Of a stretch of 64,000 bases of DNA, positions 43,022 to 52,122 are shown one piece after another (the stretch's first letter is position 1; each line of letters begins with the position of its first letter). Below the pieces are notes generated by a model that was given only the letters and a program-made list of their open reading frames with translations, did not search any database and was not told where the DNA came from. The position numbers and the translations under genes were made by a program. Origin of the DNA: Micromonospora sp. WMMD1082 (GTDB lineage: Bacteria > Actinomycetota > Actinomycetes > Mycobacteriales > Micromonosporaceae); the NCBI RefSeq assembly GCF_029626175.1, contig NZ_JARUBM010000002.1:3241001-3305000 (forward strand), given 5' to 3'.

Positions 43022-44524
43022 GTGGAGGACGCGGACAAGCGCAGGCGGCTCGGGATGGGTGCGGTGGGGCAGCTGCTGGGTGTGCCCCGGCTGATGGTGT
43101 GGTGGTGGGTCAAGACCGGGCAGCTGACCGAGACCGGCCTCGACGACGGCCAGCGGTGGTGGTCCGAGGACGACGTCTACCAGTGGGTGTTGCGTCGACG
43201 TGACGGTGACTGGTCGGGGCGGGTGCCGGTGACCGCGTGGCCGTCCATGCCGTTGCATACCGTCTACGAGGCGGCGGTGCAGTTGCCCGGGGCGGTGGCG
43301 TTGCGCTGGCGAACGCGGTGGGGTCCGGTGCATCTGGTATGGCCGTTGCCGACCGCGGCGCGGGCGCCGCATCGGCAGTGGGTCGAGCAACTCACCCCGG
43401 GTGGTGACGGCGCGGTGCTCGTCGTGTCGGGTGGCTTCTCGCTGCGGCACGGCCCGGAACTCAAGGGTCTGCTGCCCGGGCTGTCGGCGCGGGCCTACAC
43501 CCCGACCTGGATCGAGGTGGCGGCCGTGGTGGGCCACCCGCTGCCGTGGTGGCCGGTGACCCTGCGGGACGCGCGGCTGCTGCGGGACTGGACGCCGTCC
43601 ACCGACACGGTCACCGCGATGGCGGTTCCCGCGTTGGACACCGCCGCGTTGCTCATGATGGCGTCGACCTACCCGCAGACCCACCCGGCCGCGCGGGTGC
43701 TGGTCCACCTCGCGCGTCTGGCGCACGCTCAGGCCGCCAGCTCCGCCGAGACACTGGTGAGCATGGTCGAGGGCGCCGATCTCCCGGACGGGGTGCTGCG
43801 GATCGCCGCTCGACCGATGCCGGTGCCGGACGGCGACCTCGACGCGGTCGACCCGACCCATCGCCGCGCCGGCTGGCTCGACCTGCTGGCCCGCACCGAC
43901 GACCTCGCCCGCCGCTGCGTGCGTGAGGTGACCAACTGGGACGCCGGTTCCGACCTGCCCTACAGCAACCCTCAGAGCATCGAGGAGAACGACAGTGTTT
44001 GGGCGTATGCGTGGACGCGGCGACTGGTCCCCACTGCCCGCACGGCCGCGTTCGAAGTCCTCGCCCGACCGGACGAGCCCGGTACCGCGCTGGTCGACCC
44101 CTACACCGACGCTCCGGTCTGGCACAACGGTGTCGGCGACTACACCGCCGCCATGCCCCAACGGCTACCGGCGACCGCGCCGTTGGCCGAGCTGATCCTC
44201 GACGGCCCGGTCTGGGTGCGCACCGCCGACGACAAGATCTACCCCGCTCCGGGCGACTCCTACTACGGCATCAGCTGGGGCTACAACGGATCCGGACCCG
44301 GCTCACTCGCGCTACTCGTCGACGCGCTGCTCGACGACATCAACACACAAGCACCGGCCGACGCCGTCGGTGCTCCGCCGGGCCTGGAAGCCCTGTTCTC
44401 CCGCAAACTGCCCGACCGCACCGTACTCACCCGCGCCCAACTGGAGGCCGCCCGCCGCGGCGAGCAGGTCATCATCGCCGTCGACGACGTCGACCCGGCC
44501 GACACCGAGGACGACCAGCCATGA
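43022..44524 (+). CDS. HTH-headed protein of unknown function
   Basis: A 500-residue protein. GTG 43022 lies ten bases after GGAGG. The first ~65 residues look like an excisionase/MerR-like winged helix (LGMGAVGQLLGVPRLMVWWW, WSEDDVYQWVLRRR). The middle (~90-300) is unrecognised. The last 150 residues contain YYGISWGYNGSGPGSLALLV, which recalls small DUF6166-like domains. Its stop overlaps a membrane-protein gene (ATGA). The two form a coupled pair. Confidence 0.6.
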   Translation: MEDADKRRRLGMGAVGQLLGVPRLMVWWWVKTGQLTETGLDDGQRWWSEDDVYQWVLRRRDGDWSGRVPVTAWPSMPLHTVYEAAVQLPGAVALRWRTRWGPVHLVWPLPTAARAPHRQWVEQLTPGGDGAVLVVSGGFSLRHGPELKGLLPGLSARAYTPTWIEVAAVVGHPLPWWPVTLRDARLLRDWTPSTDTVTAMAVPALDTAALLMMASTYPQTHPAARVLVHLARLAHAQAASSAETLVSMVEGADLPDGVLRIAARPMPVPDGDLDAVDPTHRRAGWLDLLARTDDLARRCVREVTNWDAGSDLPYSNPQSIEENDSVWAYAWTRRLVPTARTAAFEVLARPDEPGTALVDPYTDAPVWHNGVGDYTAAMPQRLPATAPLAELILDGPVWVRTADDKIYPAPGDSYYGISWGYNGSGPGSLALLVDALLDDINTQAPADAVGAPPGLEALFSRKLPDRTVLTRAQLEAARRGEQVIIAVDDVDPADTEDDQP

Positions 44525-45126
44525 GCGCCACCACCCCGGACCCGCCGTCGCCGATCGAGGACACGGACGCCAGCTGGCCCGCCATGCTCAACGAATGGGC
44601 CGCGGACCGGTGGCAGCGCGTCCATCGCACCCGTGACAGCGCCGACTGGCCACCCGCATGGCTCGTGCCGTCGGCCGGCATCGTCGGGGTGCTCCTGGTC
44701 GCGCTCCTGCTGGTCGGACTCATCCTTCCCCTGATCCGCTGGCTGGCCACCCTCGTCACCTCGATGCTCGGCGACGGCGCCGACTGGCTACGCGACTACC
44801 TCACCACCCACGCCGCCGGCCTGCCCGTCACCTCCGAGACCCTGTGGTGGACCTGGTGCGCCGCCGGAATCGCTCTGTTCACGCTCGCGTTCCTCGCCCG
44901 CGCCGTCGCCGCTCGGCTCGGCTGGATCCTCTTCGGCACCGCCACCGTGGCCATGGTCTGGGCCGCGACCCCAGGCCCGGCCCGGACCACCGCCGCGGGT
45001 ATCGCCGCCCTCTGGTGGATCACGCTCAGCCTGCTCGCGCTGCGCCGCCCCTGGTCCCCGCCGGCAGTCACGGTTCACCTACCCGAGCTGCCCCGGCTCG
45101 CGGGCATCCTGCGCCGCCGCGAGTAG
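44521..45126 (+). CDS. Four-span membrane protein
   Basis: A 201-residue protein with ATG overlapping the upstream stop by four bases. After a cytoplasmic ~50 residues come four hydrophobic segments (IVGVLLVALLLVGLILPLI, TWCAAGIALFTLAFLARAV, WILFGTATVAMVWA, AGIAALWWITLSLLAL). No family recognised. Translational coupling to the HTH-headed protein suggests they work together, perhaps at the membrane. Confidence 0.65.
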   Translation: MSATTPDPPSPIEDTDASWPAMLNEWAADRWQRVHRTRDSADWPPAWLVPSAGIVGVLLVALLLVGLILPLIRWLATLVTSMLGDGADWLRDYLTTHAAGLPVTSETLWWTWCAAGIALFTLAFLARAVAARLGWILFGTATVAMVWAATPGPARTTAAGIAALWWITLSLLALRRPWSPPAVTVHLPELPRLAGILRRRE

Positions 45127-45689
45127 CCGACGGTGGGCCTGCGGGCCGATGACATCACCGCCCCTGTGGTGTTCCGGCGGGGTGGTGACCTCGGCGTGCG
45201 GTTCGGCTGGTGGGCGATGGTCGGCACCGCCGGTGTCGGTCACAAGATCAGCGTGAGCCCCGGGGTTGTTCGTTCCTGTGCCTCGGTTGCCGCGCCGTCG
45301 ACCCCGCTGGCTCGCGGTGCGCGGGGGATGGCTGTCGCGCCGGGTTGGTGTCGGCGGCGCCGCTGGTGTGCGTCGCGGAGCCGCAGCCGGGTTGCGGGGT
45401 TCAGTGTCGGACCAGTTCGACGCGCGTTGTAGCGCGGAACGCGCGCTGCGGTAGGGCAGGAACCGCAGGAAGCGTCGGTAGGGGGCCGACGCCGGGTCGA
45501 TCGACGCGGGGCGTCGCGCCCCGACCAGCCCGCTCGCCGGTTGCTCACCCCGGCGGCGGATCGGGTCGCTGGCGAAGGATTCGCCACACCACGCCCTGCG
45601 CGGCCCACATGACACCGTCGAAGCGCTGACGTGGATCCTGGTCGGACGGGCCGCGTGCGTGCGGTGGCGGTCGCCGGGCGGGGTCGATG
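45127..45689. other. Convergent intergenic region
   Basis: About 560 bases between the plus-strand membrane gene and the minus-strand phosphoesterases. I see no protein-like frame and no clear terminator hairpin. Confidence 0.4.
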
Positions 45690-46370
45690 TCAGCCCGGTT
45701 GGGGGTGCCCGAGGGGGATGCGGCGGGCGGTGTCGGTGTCCCAGGCCAGTCCGGTGGGGCCCCACGTGTTCTGGTCGACGAGCAGCACGGCGTCGACCGG
45801 CATGGTGGCCGGGGTGATGAGGTGCTCGGTGTCGGGGGCGAAGGTGTACGCGATCCGCGACGCCAGCGCGTCGGTGTCAGCACGCTGGCGGCCGTAGCAG
45901 GCGGTGATGTGTGGGCGCCACGGCCGGGCCGGTGGGGGTTCGGGTGCGGCCTGCGCGCCGAAGACCTCGCGGATCGCTGCCCGGGCCGCGGCGGCCACCG
46001 CGTCGGCCTGAGGGTGGGGCGCGACGTACAGCTCCAGGGCGTACAGGCCCATGATCGCCGGGCCGACGGTGACGTCGAAGGGTGCGATGTGCCGCAGCCG
46101 GGCGCCAAGCGCGGTGTGTAGGTCGTCGAGGTGCTCGGCTGTGATGTCGGCAGTGAGCTGGTCGAGCCAGGCCACGGTCAAATGCCTGAACTCGGGAGCG
46201 ACGGGGCGGAACACCGCCTCGAACGGTCGGCTGTCATCCTGCTCGGCCCACCACGTCCGAGTCTGCGCGAGGTAGACTTCTGCCAGCGCGTGGACCTGCC
46301 CGGATGCGGGGATCTCGATGTGAGGCCGTGAACCGGGCGGTGACCACATCGTCTCATCGAAGCTACGCAA
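45690..46370 (-). CDS. 2H phosphoesterase (LigT/CPDase-like) B
   Basis: A 226-residue protein. The two HxT motifs that define the 2H superfamily are present and well spaced: FRHLTVAW (about residue 62) and RPHITACY (about 151). 2H enzymes open 2',3'-cyclic phosphates or other cyclic nucleotides, and some act in RNA repair or anti-phage signal removal. Start: TTG 46370 after AGGAG at six bases, overlapping the upstream 2H gene by 8 bases. A truncated copy of its 5' end lies at 62.2 kb. Confidence 0.82.
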   Translation of the reverse strand: MRSFDETMWSPPGSRPHIEIPASGQVHALAEVYLAQTRTWWAEQDDSRPFEAVFRPVAPEFRHLTVAWLDQLTADITAEHLDDLHTALGARLRHIAPFDVTVGPAIMGLYALELYVAPHPQADAVAAAARAAIREVFGAQAAPEPPPARPWRPHITACYGRQRADTDALASRIAYTFAPDTEHLITPATMPVDAVLLVDQNTWGPTGLAWDTDTARRIPLGHPQPG

Positions 46371-47016
46371 CGGCTGCTCCTGCGCCCAGGGGGATGCGGG
46401 CGACCGTCTCCCACCGGTAGGTGCTTGCGGTGGCGTCCTGTTCCACGTCCACGACGTGCACCTCGTCGACGCTCAGCCTGGCGCGGGCCGGTCGGACCTG
46501 CTTGCGCAGCGCCGACTGGATCCGCCCCGAATCCTCGTCCGCTACTCCGTAACCGATCGTCACGTGTGCAGGGCTCGGATCCATCGCCGAGGCGGCGCCG
46601 CCGAACACGTCGGCGATGGCCGCCTTGACCGCGGAGTCCAAGGCCTTCCACGGACCGCCACGGTGATCGCCGTCGACGTCGATGAGCACCGAGGTCATGG
46701 TCGCCATGGGCGGGCCGGCGGTGCTGGTGAACGCCGGCACCGCGGCGAGCCGGTCGGTCAGCGCGCTCGTGAACGCGGCCCGCTGCGCGGTGCTGATGTC
46801 GGCGGACGGGATCCCGGCGACCGCCCGGACGGTCGCGTGCAGCCACTCGTCGGGTACCTCGGCAAGGCAGTGACTGAAATCCGGCCGCACCACCGACCGG
46901 GTCCGGGTGACCAGGTCGTGCAACGCGGTATCACGGGTCAGGTCGGGAACGATGTAGACCTGCAGCTTCCGGGTGCCCGTCGCCCACGTCCGAGCACCGG
47001 TGATGAACCGTTGCAC
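46363..47016 (-). CDS. 2H phosphoesterase A
   Basis: A 217-residue protein. The HxT pair is LHATVRAV (about residue 60) and PAHVTIGYG (about 152). It is a diverged paralogue of the downstream gene. Its motifs and spacing are the same but the rest differs, suggesting complementary rather than redundant substrates. GTG start four bases after AGGAGG. The pair is transcribed divergently from a PP2C-like gene. Confidence 0.8.
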   Translation of the reverse strand: MQRFITGARTWATGTRKLQVYIVPDLTRDTALHDLVTRTRSVVRPDFSHCLAEVPDEWLHATVRAVAGIPSADISTAQRAAFTSALTDRLAAVPAFTSTAGPPMATMTSVLIDVDGDHRGGPWKALDSAVKAAIADVFGGAASAMDPSPAHVTIGYGVADEDSGRIQSALRKQVRPARARLSVDEVHVVDVEQDATASTYRWETVARIPLGAGAAVA

Positions 47017-47432
47017 CTACCCTCCTATGAGGACTCGGCGGTAGTCGTCGTCGGAACATTGTCAACTGCCCGACGCCTCGGCCGCCGCGCATTGTCCGAT
47101 AGCCGTCGAGGCCAGCCTGCGGCGTGCCACGGACGTGCGCCGGGCCTCAGGCCCGAGTTCTCGGTGCTCTCGGATTTGCCGGTCCAGGCTGGCTGCCGCG
47201 TTCGGGCCGATACCGCAGGTGCGCCGGCCGCGTGCCGACCGACCGGGATGGTGACTGTTCTGGTCATCGAGATAGACGAGCGGCACGGGGTGCGATGGTG
47301 GCAGGCGAGGTACGCCGTCGGGCCCTGTGGCAGTGGCACGGCAGGTACTGGCCGACTACGGCGATAGGTCCGGGGGCGGTACGGTGGCGTGCCGAACATG
47401 TCGTGCAACGGTGTCGCCGAGGGCGTGAGTGC
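47017..47432. other. Divergent intergenic region
   Basis: This lies between the 2H operon and the PP2C-like gene. A short open stretch around 47228-47367 (TVLVIEIDERHGVRWWQARY) looks somewhat protein-like but has no start or ribosome site I trust. Promoters for both directions are expected here. Confidence 0.35.
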
Positions 47433-48293
47433 ATGCTGGTGTGGACAGTCGCCGAGCAGCAGCAGATCCCGAAGGGGTCGGGGCGGGGCGAAGATCGTCT
47501 CGTGCTGCGCCGCGAGGGGTCGGGGCTGCGGTTGGGCGCGGTGATCGACGGGGCGACGGACAAGAGCGGGCGCGACTACGGTGGACGCACCGGCGGCGCT
47601 ATCGCGGCACAGTGCGTCGCGGACGCCCTCGCCGAGCACGCCGTGGACCTCAGCCCGACGGACGCGGTAGCTATGGTGACCGACCGACTGGCCGCGCTTC
47701 GACGGCGCTGGGCGATCGACCCGGACGATGCGCTCGCGCCGAGCGCTGTCGCCGCCGTTGTCGTGCCGCGCCGCGGCGAGATTTGGCGGGTGGGCGATGT
47801 GCACGTGGCCCTGCGCCGCGGGGCCGGTGACTGGCAGGTGTACCCCGCCGACAAGACAATCGACCGCGTGGTGGCCTCGGCGCGGGCCGCGCTGCTGCAC
47901 TGCCTGCTGGCCGCTGGGGCGAGCGCGGCGGACCTGGCCGCTACGGACCCGGGCCGCGCCATGGTCATGCCCCTGCTGCGCGCGCAGGGCGTGCTCGCCA
48001 ACCGCGACGATGAGCACCCGCTCGGCCACGGTGTCCTCGACGGCCGCGCGGTGCCGGCCCGCTACGTGGAGGTCATCCCGGTACCACCGGGCGTGCGGGA
48101 GGTGGTGCTCGCCTCCGACGGCTACCTCACCCCCGCGCCCACCTGGGCCGCCGCTGAGTCCGAACTCGCCGCTTCGCTGCGGGCCGACCCCCTACGCATC
48201 GGCCCGAACCCGGGAACGAAAGGGCTCGCGGACAGCTACAGCTTCGATGATCGCACCTACCTTCGGCTGACCGTGAGGAACCGGTCCGACTGA
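47433..48293 (+). CDS. PP2C-like phosphatase-fold protein
   Basis: A 286-residue protein. RGEDRLVLRR, RLGAVIDGATDKSG and the GGRTGGAIAA segment match the first metal-binding strands of PP2C. REVVLASDGYLTPAPTW and SFDDRTYLRL match the late Asp motifs. It is small and lacks regulatory domains. It faces the tandem 2H phosphoesterases across a divergent promoter region; a joint role in phosphate-based signalling is inference. Confidence 0.65.
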   Translation: MLVWTVAEQQQIPKGSGRGEDRLVLRREGSGLRLGAVIDGATDKSGRDYGGRTGGAIAAQCVADALAEHAVDLSPTDAVAMVTDRLAALRRRWAIDPDDALAPSAVAAVVVPRRGEIWRVGDVHVALRRGAGDWQVYPADKTIDRVVASARAALLHCLLAAGASAADLAATDPGRAMVMPLLRAQGVLANRDDEHPLGHGVLDGRAVPARYVEVIPVPPGVREVVLASDGYLTPAPTWAAAESELAASLRADPLRIGPNPGTKGLADSYSFDDRTYLRLTVRNRSD

Positions 48294-48401
48294 GTCCGCG
48301 TCGCGGCGGGCCCACGCGGGCATCGGATGCCTCGGCCGGCACTTGGCCTCTCGCGGCCGGGCGACGGCGGGGTACGACGCCCGGCCGGAGGGCTGCGGCG
48401 G

Positions 48402-49037
48402 TCATCGAGGCCGGGTGTGGTGCGACGCTGTCGGCGGCGGCAGCGCGTGGTGGTCGACCGGCAGGCCGCCGATCCGGGTGAGTTCTTTCAGAGCGGTGTC
48501 GAGCAGGGCCAGCGCCTGGGCCCTGAGCGGTGCGTTGACCGTGTCGATGGCGCGCAGGCACTGCTCGACGTGCAGGACGGCGCTGTCGAGGCGGTGCTGC
48601 TCGGGATGGTGCCCTGCGGTGCGGGTGGCGGTGTCGATGATGCGGGCAGCGGCGCCGTGCACGCCACGAGAGTGGGTGTCGATGTCGGTGGCGGTGAGGA
48701 CGAGGTGGCTGGTCAGGTGCGGCAGGTCGGCGGGCAGCAGTCCGAGGCGCCCGACGGTGTCGATGGCGGCGCGTTGGGCGGCCTGTCGTGCGTGGCGGCG
48801 GGTGTGTTCGATGAGGCCGATCGCTGTGGCGATCTGCGTGATGACGTGCGGTGCCGTGTCCTGCAGGTGCGGGGCGCAGTGGTGCAGCCGGTCGCGTAGT
48901 GTTTCGATCTCCGTTGCAGCTTCGTTGGTGGCGAATTCTCCGTCGACAAGGATGCGCCGCAGGCCGAAGTGGACGTCGAGGAACAGCTGCCATACCGCCT
49001 GACGGCGTAGCGCTTTCGCGTGTCGTCGCACCATCAC
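48402..49037 (-). CDS. Helical protein of unknown function
   Basis: A 211-residue (or 210 from ATG 49034) all-helical protein: FATNEAATEIETLRDRLHHC, HVITQIATAIGLIEHTRRHA, LDSAVLHVEQCLRAIDTVNA. No family recognised. GTGATG at its start gives a four-base overlap with the upstream gene's stop. It is the third gene of the histidine-phosphatase operon. Confidence 0.6.
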   Translation of the reverse strand: MMVRRHAKALRRQAVWQLFLDVHFGLRRILVDGEFATNEAATEIETLRDRLHHCAPHLQDTAPHVITQIATAIGLIEHTRRHARQAAQRAAIDTVGRLGLLPADLPHLTSHLVLTATDIDTHSRGVHGAAARIIDTATRTAGHHPEQHRLDSAVLHVEQCLRAIDTVNAPLRAQALALLDTALKELTRIGGLPVDHHALPPPTASHHTRPR

Positions 49038-49378
49038 GTCGCTGCCTGCCCTTCGGTGGGTTCCTGCCGACCAGATCGGGCGGTGATGTCGTGCGCCACG
49101 CGCGGGATCCGCGGGGCGCAGCCGACCGTGCCGGCGTGCACCGCCTCGACGGCGCCGGTGAGGCAGACCCGTAGGACGCGGGGATCCGCCGCGCCGGGCT
49201 CGGGGCGGGTGACACCGGTGGTCAGGTCACGGGTCTGCCGGACGCTTCTCCGGGCTATGCGGGCAGCGCAGGGGGCGCAGCGCAACAGGTCCTGGGAGGG
49301 TAGGCGCGGGTTGGCCGCATCGCGCGTGCCGCGGCAGCCCTCGCCCGCGGGGCGGGCGCGGCGTGCTTGGGCCGTCAT
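49034..49378 (-). CDS. Small Cys-containing hypothetical protein
   Basis: A 114-residue protein with RCAPCAARIARRSVRQ and two further Cys later, perhaps a small metal site. It overlaps both neighbours by four bases (ATGA with the phosphatase, GTGA with the next). No family recognised. Confidence 0.45.
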   Translation of the reverse strand: MTAQARRARPAGEGCRGTRDAANPRLPSQDLLRCAPCAARIARRSVRQTRDLTTGVTRPEPGAADPRVLRVCLTGAVEAVHAGTVGCAPRIPRVAHDITARSGRQEPTEGQAAT

Positions 49379-50067
49379 GCGTCGGGCCGTTGGCCGGTGG
49401 GCTGGTTCCAGGTGGTCGTCCGCAGCCCGCTCGTGATGGCCTCGAAGCGGCTGACCGACGCGTTTCCCAGCGGTTGACGGCGTGCCAACTCGGCGACGTC
49501 TGTCCAGGTCAGCCCGTCGGCAATCATGCGTACGAGGAGGATGACGGCGTTATGCGCGACGGCCAAGACCCGTTGCCCTGGGTAGTGGACGTGCAGATCA
49601 GCAACAAGGGCGGCTATCCGATCATGCATATGCGCGTACGATTCACCGCCCGGTGGCTGGTAGTGGTACGGGCCTGCCGCGCGCCGCCGATCACGTTCGG
49701 CGGGAAAACGCTGATCAACCTCTACCGACCGCATCAGGGACAGTTCACCCATGAGGCGGTCGGTCAACCGGTCATCGATAACCGCCTCAGGCAGGGACAC
49801 GCCACTGGCGTCGGCGGCGATCTGCCAGGTCCGCCAGGCGCGCCGGTACGGCGAGCACCGCACCACCTGCGGGCGCCGGCCGGCCGGCAGCGCGGCGAGC
49901 CAGCTGCCGACCCCGGCCGCCTCCTGGCGGCCCTGCGGCGACAGGTCGACCTCGGCGTCCGGCCCTGTCAATCCGGTCTCCGCCCGCCCTGCGGCGATTG
50001 CCGCCTGGTAGGCGACGTTGGCCAGGCTCTCCCCGTGCCGCATGATGACCAGCTCGGCGATCACCAT
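49375..50067 (-). CDS. Histidine phosphatase (phosphoglycerate mutase-like) family protein
   Basis: A 230-residue protein. The phosphoacceptor motif VIMRHGESLAN is at residues 7-17. RCSPYRRAWRTWQI supplies the second Arg and VLAVAHNAV the second His. Members remove phosphate from sugars, nucleotides or proteins. Start ATG 50067; the frame extends upstream, but that part belongs to a different remnant. It heads a three-gene overlapping operon. Confidence 0.88.
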   Translation of the reverse strand: MVIAELVIMRHGESLANVAYQAAIAAGRAETGLTGPDAEVDLSPQGRQEAAGVGSWLAALPAGRRPQVVRCSPYRRAWRTWQIAADASGVSLPEAVIDDRLTDRLMGELSLMRSVEVDQRFPAERDRRRAAGPYHYQPPGGESYAHMHDRIAALVADLHVHYPGQRVLAVAHNAVILLVRMIADGLTWTDVAELARRQPLGNASVSRFEAITSGLRTTTWNQPTGQRPDA

Positions 50068-50187
50068 CCGCGCCCTGTCACGACCGCCGCCGCACTCACC
50101 TCGACCTCGTGCCTGCGGCTCCGGCGGCGACGCGGCGAGGTCCGCATCCACGGCATCTCCCTCGGTAGCCGGTCGTCGGTGTCCGCC

Positions 50188-50307
50188 GCGGGTAGCCAGC
50201 GGCACCGTTGCCCTCCTGACCGCGCATTCTGCCAGGTCCGTCAGGCGCTGCGGTACGGGACAACACCGCACGACCTGTGGCGGGTGTGTCGCCCGGAGGC
50301 CTGCCAC
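50188..50307 (-). pseudogene. Histidine-phosphatase fragment
   Basis: The 40 codons read LRATHPPQVVRCCPVPQRLT and DLAECAVRRATVPL. This parallels GRRPQVVRCSPYRRAWRTWQ of the intact enzyme downstream, and the DNA is also similar. No phosphoacceptor motif is nearby. It appears to be a leftover of a duplicated gene. Confidence 0.6.
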
Positions 50308-50845
50308 GCCACGCTTCGAGGGCGGGCCGCCTGCTGACACTCGGCCAGCGGCACATCGATGCTGGCCGAGCTGCACCGTCCGGTCAGAGTACCGGAATCC
50401 CGCGCTCCGTCGGCCGGGCACGGAACCGGCGCGATCGGGAACTCGCCGACCACCAACGGCCATACGTCATCGACAAGCCGCATCTCATCGCGGACCTGAA
50501 CAGGCTCGCCAGCCCGGCGGCACGTTTCCATGATCAACCGCGCGGACCTGACCGCACGCGGAGCAAGCCTCGCCCGACGGGGCGGTCGGCAGCGGAGGGC
50601 GTCATGCGCGACATCGCGCGGGCCGCACGCGGCGTCGCACGGCGAGACCGGGCCCCGCAGCACCGTGTACCGAAGCAGGACCCTTGAGCTTGGGGCGAGG
50701 TTTCGCGGTGCGAACGAGGTCAACGTCGTCGGGTTCGAGATCGCGGCCGGCGACCCCGACATATCTGGTGCCCCGCCGGTCCGGGCTTGGCCGGCTGTGT
50801 CGATTGCCGCAGAATCGCAGGGTGACCGTCCATCGGCGAGAACCC
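50308..50845. other. Intergenic region with a possible small decayed gene
   Basis: On the minus strand from ATG 50531 a run reads EPVQVRDEMRLVDDVWPLVV and EFPIAPVPCPADGARDSGTL. This looks like a small beta-rich protein, but it runs into the phosphatase remnant without a clear end. The rest has nothing recognisable. Confidence 0.3.
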
Positions 50846-51364
50846 ATGATCACCGATGCTGAGCACATGCTGCTCGACTACGTCCGCGGTTACGCCGATC
50901 TGATCGACGCCAGCAACCAGATCGCCGACGGCTGGCGTCACGCGACGTCCTTCCACTTGCTCCTCGCGTCCGGTCGCCTGTTCACTCCGGGCCCACTGCC
51001 GCGCGGGCTCGGCAAGATGCGCGACCGGTTCTGCTTCATCAACGCCGCGACAGCTGCGCGCCGAAGCCATGGCCTGCTCTACGCCGAAGGCATCGCGTCC
51101 TTCACCGTACGGGGGCAGCCGTTGAGTGTGCCGCACGCCTGGTGTGCCGCCACCGACGGCACCGCGGTCGACCCCACGTGGGACGCCGGCATGGGGGTTG
51201 CCTACCTGGGCATCGCGATCACGGATGCGTCGTTGTGGCCGACCAGCAACGGTGGTCTGTTCGACGATCACCGGCAGAGCGCACCCGTTCTCCGGGACGG
51301 GTTCACACCCGGCGCCACCGCCGCCCTAGGCCGAGCGCTACCACTCCACCAGGAGCGCGCCTGA
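50846..51364 (+). CDS. Hypothetical protein of a widespread actinobacterial family
   Basis: A 172-residue protein. LLYAEGIASFTVRGQPLSVP, then HAWCAATDGTAVDPTWDAG and VAYLGIAI are reminiscent of a small family in actinomycetes and their phages. The HAWC...DPTW layout suggests a transglutaminase-like or papain-like fold, but the catalytic assignment is uncertain. No signal peptide. Confidence 0.6.
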   Translation: MITDAEHMLLDYVRGYADLIDASNQIADGWRHATSFHLLLASGRLFTPGPLPRGLGKMRDRFCFINAATAARRSHGLLYAEGIASFTVRGQPLSVPHAWCAATDGTAVDPTWDAGMGVAYLGIAITDASLWPTSNGGLFDDHRQSAPVLRDGFTPGATAALGRALPLHQERA

Positions 51365-51492
51365 CCCGCCGCCGGGCCGAGGTGCGGATCGGCCACCGCG
51401 GCGCGGGCCGCCGTCGCGGAACCCGGGCTCCTCGCCCGGCGATCAGTGCTGATACGCGTCTAGGATCGGTCGCAGCGACCCTAAGGATGACG

Positions 51493-51813
51493 ATGACCCC
51501 ACGACCGCAAAGGCACCCGTTCACGCCGATCGTGTGCACGGTCTGCGGGACAGAGAATTCGGTCGGCGCGTCCGTTCGACCAGGCGCCGACGCGAGCAAG
51601 CCACCAGGCGACAACGCGATATTCATGTGTGCGCAATGCGGGGAGCTGTCGATGCCTGTCATCGAAGACGGCGAGATCGTCGGAGCGCGCGAGCCGAACT
51701 TCGTCGAGTTGGAGTATTTCCACCGGCACTACGGCCCCATCGCCCGCAAGGCCGCCGAACTTCGTGCCAGCCTCTTCCGCAACCCGCCGCGCGAGCAACC
51801 GCCGGCGGGGTAG
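51493..51813 (+). CDS. Small zinc-ribbon-like protein
   Basis: A 106-residue protein (ATG 51493 is six bases after AAGG; ATG 51487 also possible). Two CxxC pairs, IVCTVCGTEN near residue 14 and FMCAQCGELSM near 46, make a likely zinc ribbon. A helical C-terminus follows (ARKAAELRASLFRN). Function unknown; it could bind nucleic acid or a partner protein. Confidence 0.6.
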   Translation: MTPRPQRHPFTPIVCTVCGTENSVGASVRPGADASKPPGDNAIFMCAQCGELSMPVIEDGEIVGAREPNFVELEYFHRHYGPIARKAAELRASLFRNPPREQPPAG

Positions 51814-52122
51814 GTCCGCGCACGGGTTGCGCTCGGCCGGCTCCCGCAAGATCATCCGGCCTGGTCGGGCGCGCTCACCCGCGCAACACCCACGGCCGGT
51901 GACTATGACGACCCGGCGCCACGAGGAATCGGCCGGGCAGGGTGACCACGGGGGAAGCCACTCTGCCCAGCCGATTCCTCGACCGTACGAGTGGCCTGCG
52001 CCGGCGACAACTGGCCAGTCGGGTGCCGTCACGCCACCCCATCGTCGCGGTGATCGTCCAGTCGGAAGTGCCACGGACCTTGCGATTTGCCCGACCACGA
52101 CGCGGCGGTCCACGATCAGCCC
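51814..52122. other. Intergenic region
   Basis: No gene seen. It should contain the promoter of the AlbA_2 gene; no clear elements are visible. Confidence 0.4.
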
